Positions 21,162 to 26,517 of a stretch of 26,517 bases of DNA are shown piece by piece. The DNA comes from Oscillospiraceae bacterium. Its GTDB lineage: Bacteria; Bacillota; Clostridia; Oscillospirales; Oscillospiraceae. Position 1 is the stretch's first letter. Each line of letters starts with the position of its first letter. The position numbers were made by a program, and so were the translations under genes. The stretch spans positions 1 to 26,517 of the forward strand of contig JAHHRX010000027.1 in the NCBI GenBank assembly GCA_020025545.1, read 5' to 3'. The notes under the pieces were generated by a model. That model made no database searches. It had not been told where the DNA came from and was given only the letters and a program-made list of their open reading frames with translations.

Positions 21162-23680
21162 AACTGATGATTCTTGACGGCAACTCCGTCATTAACCGTG
21201 CCTATTTCGGCGTGAAGCCCCTCACCACACGGGAAGGGCTTTACACCAATGCCATTTACGGATTTCTGAACATTTTGGATAAAATGGAGAAGGAAGAGCA
21301 GCCGGATGCGGTGTGCGTTGCTTTTGACCTCCATGGCCCCACCTTCCGCCACCTGAAATATGACGGCTACAAGGCAAACCGTCACGGTATGCCGGAGGAA
21401 CTGGCGCAGCAGATGCCTGTGATGAAGCAGGTGCTCAGAGCCATGAATATCCCGATTTATGAATGTCAGGGCTGGGAAGCAGACGATGTGATCGGCACAG
21501 TGGGCAGGATCTGCTCCAACAATGATTGGGAGTGTGTGGTGGTCACAGGTGATCGGGACAGTCTTCAGCTGATTGACCGCAATGTGCATATTAAACTGGT
21601 AATCTCCCGGCCGGGCAGCACGACAGCCACCCTCTATGACAAAGAAAAATTTGAGGAGGAGTACGGCTTTGCACCCATTCACCTGATTGATCTGAAAGCA
21701 CTGATGGGAGACAGCTCCGACAATATTCCCGGCGTAGCAGGGGTGGGTCCCAAGACGGCAACGGATCTTCTGCTGAAGTTCGGAACGCTGGATGGGGTTT
21801 ATGAGAATATCGACGATCCTTCCATTCGACCCAAGCTGCGGGAAAAGCTGATAAACGGCAAGGAAAATGCCTATCTTTCCTATGAACTTGCCACCATTCG
21901 GCCGGAGGCCCCCATTGATTTTGAGCCAATGGATGCCATTGTGCAGCCTTATAACCGCCCGGAGCTATATGCCCTGTTCCAGAAGCTGGAATTTATCCGG
22001 CTGATTGACAAGTACGGCCTTCGGGGAGCGGATGCAGAACTCAGCAAGCCGGCAGTTAAAGTGACGGCATTGCCCAGAGTGGATCATCTGCCGGACAGCG
22101 GTACCATCTGCGCAGTTTATGTGGCGGCGGACAGTTCTATCGGCATTGCATGGGAAAAAGGCGTCTGTACAGTGACGCCTATGGAGGCACAGATGGGGAT
22201 GCCGTCCCTGTCTCACGGAATCTGCCACGATATGAAAACAACTATGCACCGCCTGGACGAAATGGGTATTCCTTTTGAATGCTTTGATTTCGATACAGCG
22301 CTGGCAGCCTATGACCTGAACCCCTCCCAGTCGGATTACCCGGTATCGAAGCTTGCCACCAGCTTTCTGGGGGAAACTGTGGAGGATGCGGATGCCGCAG
22401 GCTGTGCCGAGGCGCTGTGGCAGCTTCGCCCTGTTTTGACGGAAGAGCTTAAAAAGCAGGGGATGGAGGAGCTTTATCGGACCATTGAGCTGCCCCTTTG
22501 CTCCGTCCTCTACCGGATGGAAAAGGCGGGCGTTGCCATTGATACAAACCAGCTTCAGCAGTTCGGCAATATGCTCTCGGAGCGGATTGCGGACTGTGAG
22601 ACGATAATTTACAGTTATTCCGAAGAGAAGTTCAATATCAATTCAACAAAACAGCTGGGACAGCTTCTCTTTGAAAAGCTGGGACTGCCTCCTGTGAAAA
22701 AGACCAAGACCGGGTATTCCACAAATGCGGATGTGTTGGAAAAACTTAAAAATCTGCACCCCATCATCCCCGCAATTATGGATTACCGGATGCTCACCAA
22801 GCTCAAATCCACCTACGCAGACGGACTGATGAAAGTGGTCTGCGAGGACGGGCGTATTCACACGACTTTCCAGAATCTCGTGACGGCTACCGGACGGCTT
22901 TCCTCCACAGATCCCAATTTGCAGAATATTCCGGTGCGGACGGATCTGGGAGCGGAGATTCGCAAGATGTTTGTGCCAAAGCCCGGCTGCGTCCTTGTGG
23001 ATGCGGATTACAGCCAGATCGAACTGCGTGTCCTTGCCCATATTGCCGATGATGCCGCCATGCAGACGGCCTTCCGTGACGGTATGGATATTCATGCGGT
23101 TACGGCTTCTCAGGTGTTCGGTGTCGCTCCGGAGGATGTGACACCGCTGCAAAGACGACATGCCAAGGCTGTCAACTTCGGCATAGTCTACGGCATTTCG
23201 GAATTTTCTCTTTCGGAAGATATTGGGGTTTCCTGGCGGGAGGCCAAGGCCTATATTGACAGCTATCTCAGAAAATATCAGGGTGTTCGGGACTATATGA
23301 AGCAGGTGGTGGCTGAGGCGAAGGAGCGGGGCTATACCCAGACGCTCTATGGACGCAGACGCTATATTCCGGAGCTGAAGAGCAGTAATTTCAATATCCG
23401 GCAGGGTGCCGAACGGATCGCACTCAATACCCCCATTCAGGGCACTGCGGCGGATCTTATCAAGCTGGCAATGATTCGGGTGGATCATGCGCTGGCAGAA
23501 AAGTATCCCGAGGCCAGACTCCTTTTGCAGGTGCACGATGAACTGATTGTGGAGTGCCCTGAGGAAATTGCTGAGGAGGTTGCGGCGCTGGTAAGCGGAG
23601 AAATGGAAAATGTGGCAAAGCTTCAGGTGCCTCTGCTGGCAGAAGCAAAAATCGGAAAGAGCTGGTTTGAAGCAAAATGA
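21158..23680 (+). CDS. polA: DNA polymerase I
   Basis: 840 residues from ATG 21158, which overlaps the cysS stop; ATG 21146 is also in frame but lacks spacing to a site. Domains: 5' nuclease (about 1-290; MKLMILDGNSVINRAY, WEADDVIGT, DSSDNIPGVAGVGPKTA), a middle exonuclease-like domain (about 300-450) and the polymerase domain (about 460-840). Polymerase motif A DADYSQIELRVLAH is near 614-627, motif B RRHAKAVNFGIVYG follows, and motif C LLQVHDELIVE is near 788-798. The 3'-5' proofreading DxE and later Asp residues are not seen, so the middle domain is probably inactive, as in Bacillus and Thermus enzymes. Role: Okazaki fragment processing and repair. Overlaps rimI by 4 bp. Confidence 0.97.
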   Translation: MKLMILDGNSVINRAYFGVKPLTTREGLYTNAIYGFLNILDKMEKEEQPDAVCVAFDLHGPTFRHLKYDGYKANRHGMPEELAQQMPVMKQVLRAMNIPIYECQGWEADDVIGTVGRICSNNDWECVVVTGDRDSLQLIDRNVHIKLVISRPGSTTATLYDKEKFEEEYGFAPIHLIDLKALMGDSSDNIPGVAGVGPKTATDLLLKFGTLDGVYENIDDPSIRPKLREKLINGKENAYLSYELATIRPEAPIDFEPMDAIVQPYNRPELYALFQKLEFIRLIDKYGLRGADAELSKPAVKVTALPRVDHLPDSGTICAVYVAADSSIGIAWEKGVCTVTPMEAQMGMPSLSHGICHDMKTTMHRLDEMGIPFECFDFDTALAAYDLNPSQSDYPVSKLATSFLGETVEDADAAGCAEALWQLRPVLTEELKKQGMEELYRTIELPLCSVLYRMEKAGVAIDTNQLQQFGNMLSERIADCETIIYSYSEEKFNINSTKQLGQLLFEKLGLPPVKKTKTGYSTNADVLEKLKNLHPIIPAIMDYRMLTKLKSTYADGLMKVVCEDGRIHTTFQNLVTATGRLSSTDPNLQNIPVRTDLGAEIRKMFVPKPGCVLVDADYSQIELRVLAHIADDAAMQTAFRDGMDIHAVTASQVFGVAPEDVTPLQRRHAKAVNFGIVYGISEFSLSEDIGVSWREAKAYIDSYLRKYQGVRDYMKQVVAEAKERGYTQTLYGRRRYIPELKSSNFNIRQGAERIALNTPIQGTAADLIKLAMIRVDHALAEKYPEARLLLQVHDELIVECPEEIAEEVAALVSGEMENVAKLQVPLLAEAKIGKSWFEAK

Positions 23681-24120
23681 TCCGAATTGAAAAAATGAAC
23701 GAAACCCATGTGCCGCAGGTTGCGGCACTGGAAAAAATCTGCTTTGCAGATCCATGGTCGGAAGCAAGCATCCGGCGGGAGATTACAAACCCTCTGTCTG
23801 TTTGGCTGACGGCTGTGGAAGATGAAAAAGTTTTGGGCTATGTGGGGTCTCAGGCAGTTCTTGGCGAGGCGGATATGATGAACGTGGGCGTTGATCCCGA
23901 TCACCGCAGAAAAGGCATTGCTGAGGCACTGGTGACGGCACTCGTGCGGCAGCTTTCCGAGGAAAACAACCACAGCCTTGCTCTGGAGGTGCGGCTTTCC
24001 AATGCACCTGCCATTGCGCTCTATGAGAAATTGGGATTTATCCAAGTGGGGCGGCGGCCTAACTATTACCGCAATCCCCGGGAAGACGCTCTTATTATGA
24101 AAAAGGAGTGGGAAGTATGA
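23677..24120 (+). CDS. rimI: RimI-type N-terminal alanine acetyltransferase
   Basis: 147 residues of the GNAT fold. Acetyl-CoA loop VDPDHRRKGIAEALV (about 72-86, the RxxGxA form), then EVRLSNAPAIALYEKLGF and a typical RimI ending RRPNYYRNPREDALIMKKEW (YY..P..DA.IM). RimI acetylates the N-terminal alanine of bS18 in E. coli; in Firmicutes it is nearly always encoded next to tsaD or tsaB, as here. It overlaps polA and tsaD by 4 bp on each side. Confidence 0.93.
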   Translation: MIRIEKMNETHVPQVAALEKICFADPWSEASIRREITNPLSVWLTAVEDEKVLGYVGSQAVLGEADMMNVGVDPDHRRKGIAEALVTALVRQLSEENNHSLALEVRLSNAPAIALYEKLGFIQVGRRPNYYRNPREDALIMKKEWEV

Positions 24121-25133
24121 ATATTTTATCCGTGGAATCCTCCTGTGATGAAACGGCGGTAGCCATTGTCCGGGATGGACGGGAGATCCTTACCGACTGT
24201 ATCGCTTCACAGGTGGAGCTGCACCGAATCTATGGCGGTGTTGTGCCGGAGATTGCCTCCCGGATGCACATAGAAGCCATCTACGGCCTTGCAGATCAGG
24301 CTTTGGAGAGGACGGGCCTTTCCCGACAGGATTTGGATGCCGTGGCCGTGACCTACGCTCCTGGGCTGATCGGCGCTGTGCTGGTGGGCGTGAATTTTGC
24401 AAAGGCTGCGGCACTGGCGCTCAATAAGCCCCTGATCCCTGTGCATCATATCCGGGGACATATTGCCGCAAATTATCTGGCCTGCCCGGATCTGGAGCCG
24501 CCTTTCCTTTGTTTAGTGGTTTCCGGCGGCCACACGATGATTGTGGATGTGCAGGACTACACAAAAATGCGGATTCTCGGCACCACCCTGGATGATGCCG
24601 CAGGAGAATCCTTTGACAAAGTGGGCCGTGTTCTGGGAATGCCCTATCCCGGCGGTGCGGCACTGGACAAGGCAGCACAGCAGGGAGATGAAAGCAAATA
24701 TGATCTGCCCCGGAGCAGACAGGGGACGAATCCCTATGATATGAGCTTTTCCGGTCTTAAGACAGCAACATTAAACCTGATTCACCATGCCCAGCAGGTG
24801 GGGGAGTCTGTCGACATCCCCAGTCTCTGCGCTTCCTTTACGGCGGCAGTTTCCGATACGCTGGTACCCAGAGTGGTGCGGGCGCTGGAAGAGACCGGCT
24901 ACCGCAAGGTGGCAGTGGCCGGCGGCGTGGCGGCCAATTCCCGAATCCGCCGGGACATTCTGGCGGCGGCGGAGAGGCTGGGCGCAAAGGTTTATATGCC
25001 GCCGCTGTCTCTTTGCGGTGACAATGCGGCTATGATCGGTTCCCAGGCCTACTATGAGTATCTGGCAGGGAATGTGGCGGATATGAGCCTGAATGCGTAT
25101 GCCACCAAGTCCATCCTTGGGGAGACGCTGTAA
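24117..25133 (+). CDS. tsaD: tRNA t6A37 threonylcarbamoyltransferase subunit TsaD
   Basis: 338 residues, standard length. ASKHA-fold N terminus ILSVESSCDETAVAIV, metal-binding histidines H111 and H115 in HHIRGH, VSGGHT nucleotide loop, GESFDKVGRVLG, and the late GDNAAMIG with the third metal ligand. With TsaB and TsaE it transfers threonylcarbamoyl from TC-AMP to A37 of ANN-decoding tRNAs. Neither tsaB nor tsaE is in this window, although they often sit beside rimI-tsaD. ATG 24117 overlaps the rimI stop and follows AAAAGGAG. The product is the substrate of TrmO encoded at 4650. Last gene of the T-box operon. Confidence 0.98.
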   Translation: MNILSVESSCDETAVAIVRDGREILTDCIASQVELHRIYGGVVPEIASRMHIEAIYGLADQALERTGLSRQDLDAVAVTYAPGLIGAVLVGVNFAKAAALALNKPLIPVHHIRGHIAANYLACPDLEPPFLCLVVSGGHTMIVDVQDYTKMRILGTTLDDAAGESFDKVGRVLGMPYPGGAALDKAAQQGDESKYDLPRSRQGTNPYDMSFSGLKTATLNLIHHAQQVGESVDIPSLCASFTAAVSDTLVPRVVRALEETGYRKVAVAGGVAANSRIRRDILAAAERLGAKVYMPPLSLCGDNAAMIGSQAYYEYLAGNVADMSLNAYATKSILGETL

Positions 25134-25140
25134 TAGTGTA

Positions 25141-25173
25141 AATGCAGGAGGCGGTAAGACTCCTGCATTTTTG
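25141..25173 (+). terminator. intrinsic terminator of the cysS-polA-rimI-tsaD operon
   Basis: A 10-bp perfect stem AATGCAGGAG / CTCCTGCATT (25141-25150 and 25160-25169) followed by TTTTGTT, directly after tsaD. Confidence 0.9.
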
Positions 25174-25388
25174 TTCATAATTTGCTTTATGCATATACAT
25201 TCTGTATAACCATACCCCGCTATCAACAGGAGCAGGAAAAAGAAGTGTGAAAAAATTGTAAATAGACTGTAAACGACGATATTCGACAAATTTTACGGGA
25301 GAAAACAGAAATAACAACCTGTGGAAAAACCTGTGGATACTGTGAATAAGTATTTATGCATAATAAGTATTTTGGTGTTATGCAAACT

Positions 25389-25407
25389 GCATACGAAAAC
25401 AGTATGC
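25389..25407. repeat. inverted repeat GCATAC-N7-GTATGC
   Basis: Perfect 6-bp arms (25389-25394 and 25402-25407) inside the DnaA-box region. Related ATGCA-type words occur nearby (TTATGCATAA at 25354-25363, TTATGCAAA near 25378, and TTATGCATA near 25186), suggesting a recurring binding word rather than a single hairpin. Confidence 0.4.
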
Positions 25408-25496
25408 GTAAAAAATGGAACTTTTCACAGAATATTTCAAACAATTATGTGGTTTGCGGCAATAATCACCCTAATTTGCACATATTTAACCAATTC

Positions 25497-25525
25497 TTGA
25501 CATTTTGCCCTGCGCATGATAGATT
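25497..25525 (+). promoter_or_regulatory. probable promoter of the GNAT gene at 25574
   Basis: -35 TTGACA (25497-25502), 17-bp spacer, -10 TAGATT (25520-25525). A DnaA-box-like 9-mer begins at the last base of the -10 and a perfect DnaA box lies between the start site and the ribosome binding site, so DnaA could repress this promoter (inference). Confidence 0.5.
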
Positions 25526-25573
25526 GTGGAAAGAAAGACTCTATCAGGAGTTATCCACAGGGAGGGTACGAAA

Positions 25574-26065
25574 ATGCTGTTGATTGCGAAAAAACCGGGA
25601 GAAATCAACTTTTCAAAGCTGATGGGTGTTTATCAGGAGTCCAATCTCGAAAATTCGGCGATTTGTTTCCCGCAGATGCCAACTGAGGAAGCGCTGCGTG
25701 AGGTGGAGAGACAGTTTTGTGAATATCTGCTGGATGATTTTTTTCAGATTCCCGGAGCATTTTACGGAGTGCTGACACAGAACGGACAGTATGTCAGTGC
25801 CCTGCGGGTGGAACCGTATCAGGATGGGATGCTTTTGGAGGCGCTGGAAACGGCTCCCCAATACCGTGGGCAGGGCTGTGCAACCAAGCTGATGGAAGAA
25901 ATCAAGGCAATTGTGCCGGAAAATATCTATTCTCATGTGGGAAAAAGAAACACGGCCTCTCTTCAAACCCATAAAAAGTGCGGCTTTGAAGTCATTTCAG
26001 ATTGTGCCACCTATATTGACGGTTCCGTGGCGAGCAACGCCTATACTCTGTGCCTGAAACGGTAA
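25574..26065 (+). CDS. GNAT-family N-acetyltransferase
   Basis: 163 residues from ATG 25574, chosen for GGGAGGG 7-8 bp upstream; the frame extends to 25526, but that part covers the DnaA box. GNAT features: a central strand then APQYRGQGCATKLMEEI (about 95-111), which is the acetyl-CoA loop RGQGCA, and a late VGKRNTASLQTHKKCGFEVI where substrate-binding GNATs have N.AS...Y.K.GF. Acceptor substrate unknown. It is the first of two adjacent GNAT genes, downstream of the DnaA-box cluster. Confidence 0.88.
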   Translation: MLLIAKKPGEINFSKLMGVYQESNLENSAICFPQMPTEEALREVERQFCEYLLDDFFQIPGAFYGVLTQNGQYVSALRVEPYQDGMLLEALETAPQYRGQGCATKLMEEIKAIVPENIYSHVGKRNTASLQTHKKCGFEVISDCATYIDGSVASNAYTLCLKR

Positions 26066-26095
26066 TTACTGGTTTGCGCAATGGGGGAGTTTTGC

Positions 26096-26517
26096 ATGAA
26101 ACTGTCAGAGCTTTATGTTCCGGAAGCACAATTTGTACCGGCACAGGAAACGGATGCAGAAAAAATCGGCATCCTTCGTCAAAAAGCCTGGGCAGCCACT
26201 TACCGTGGAATTTACCCGGATGAGATGATCGATCAGTTTGACTTTCAGTGGCACCGGGAAAAAGATCTTCTTCGTCTGCGGAATCCGGAGTATCGGAATT
26301 GGTTTATTGCGGTCGGCGGGGAAATGCTTGGCTATCTAACACTCCGGCATGGAGAACCGCTGCTTCTGCAATCTCTGTATTTACTGCCACGGGCGCAGAA
26401 ACAAGGTCTGGGCAGACAGGCTTTTGTGTTTATATGTAAATATTGTTCTGAGAGAGGTATTTCGGTATTTCGCTGCCATTGCCAGCCTGACAACCAAAAT
26501 GCCATTGGCTTTTATGA
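26096..26517 (+). CDS. GNAT-family N-acetyltransferase (partial, runs off the window)
   Basis: The open frame starts at ATG 26096 (GGGGGAG 7 bp upstream) and continues to the last base, 140 codons without a stop. The N-terminal part WAATYRGIYPDEMID (about 32-46) is the hallmark of a common GNAT subgroup, in which residues before it form the first helix. LYLLPRAQKQGLGRQAF (about 99-115) is the acetyl-CoA loop QGLGR, and CQPDNQNAIGFY near the window end is the usual DNxxAxxFY motif. It shares little obvious sequence with the preceding GNAT, so the pair is not a recent duplication. The last 10-30 residues lie beyond the window. Confidence 0.88.
   Translation, partial: MKLSELYVPEAQFVPAQETDAEKIGILRQKAWAATYRGIYPDEMIDQFDFQWHREKDLLRLRNPEYRNWFIAVGGEMLGYLTLRHGEPLLLQSLYLLPRAQKQGLGRQAFVFICKYCSERGISVFRCHCQPDNQNAIGFY

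Larger units (their letters stand above)
25246..25559. promoter_or_regulatory. cluster of DnaA-box-like 9-mers in an AT-rich intergenic region
   Basis: In the 400-bp gap between tsaD and the next gene, four 9-mers match TTWTNCACA on one strand or the other: 25246-25254 (-), 25320-25328 (-), 25341-25349 (-) and 25551-25559 (+, perfect TTATCCACA). Four more differ at one base: 25332-25340 (-), 25421-25429 (+), 25474-25482 (+) and 25525-25533 (-). Three lie nearly end to end at 25320-25349. The region is strikingly A+T-rich compared with its surroundings. This resembles an oriC or a DnaA-binding regulatory/titration site, but no dnaA, dnaN or rpmH gene is in the window. No coding capacity is supported here. 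Confidence 0.65.

Noticed and set aside
22643..23767. 374-codon minus-strand open frame
   Set aside because: It mirrors the polymerase domain of polA; its composition is atypical and no domain can be recognised.
1..26517. CRISPR array, tRNA or rRNA genes, intact insertion sequences
   Set aside because: No regularly spaced direct repeats, no tRNA-like cloverleaf with a GGTTCGAATCC-type arm and no transposase reading frame were noticed on either strand.

Overview
The window looks like a chromosomal segment of a gut-type clostridium. Base composition is roughly half G+C by eye. It carries LicT/RAT-type PTS control, a T-box leader in front of cysS, the ylxM-ffh-rpsP-khpA-rimM-trmD cluster, strong AGGAGG-type ribosome binding sites and many ATGA-overlapping gene pairs. 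Oscillospiraceae/Ruminococcaceae is my best guess, by inference only. No rRNA, tRNA, CRISPR array, prophage or intact transposon was seen.

Layout. (1) 1-4115: a sugar PTS operon (+) behind a near-consensus promoter and a RAT/terminator switch: separate EIIA, LicT-type antiterminator, EIIBC permease and a YdjC/ChbG-like deacetylase. (2) 4115-4560: a gene-poor scar holding the broken 3' end of a large serine recombinase and a possible transporter tail. (3) 4560-9074 (-): a znuA-znuC-znuB zinc/manganese uptake operon with trmO attached 1 bp downstream, a 76-residue small protein, and a zinc-ribbon/membrane/leucine-rich-repeat protein. (4) 9100-13560 (+): a GNAT protein, then a translation and secretion operon (ylxM, ffh, rpsP, khpA, rimM, trmD) whose promoter is bracketed by two copies of the same palindrome. 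(5) 13567-15884 (-): a fused ThrE-type exporter and a DegV-family lipid-binding protein. (6) 15898-19498 (+): an alpha/beta hydrolase, truA and an ArsC/Spx-like protein, tightly overlapped, then an AlsT-type amino-acid:cation symporter. (7) 19470-25172 (+): a T-box-controlled operon cysS-polA-rimI-tsaD. (8) 25173-25573: an AT-rich intergenic region with a cluster of DnaA-box-like 9-mers. (9) Two GNAT acetyltransferase genes, the second cut by the window end.

Several themes connect the genes. TsaD (t6A37 synthesis) and TrmO (methylation of t6A37) act one after the other on the same tRNA base, and TrmD and TruA also modify tRNA. RimM, bS16, KhpA and Ffh/YlxM belong to ribosome assembly and co-translational targeting. 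The T-box would place DNA polymerase I, RimI and TsaD, as well as CysRS, under control of tRNA-Cys charging. The most unusual non-coding signals are the DnaA-box cluster far from any visible dnaA and the twin 22-bp palindromes around the ylxM promoter.
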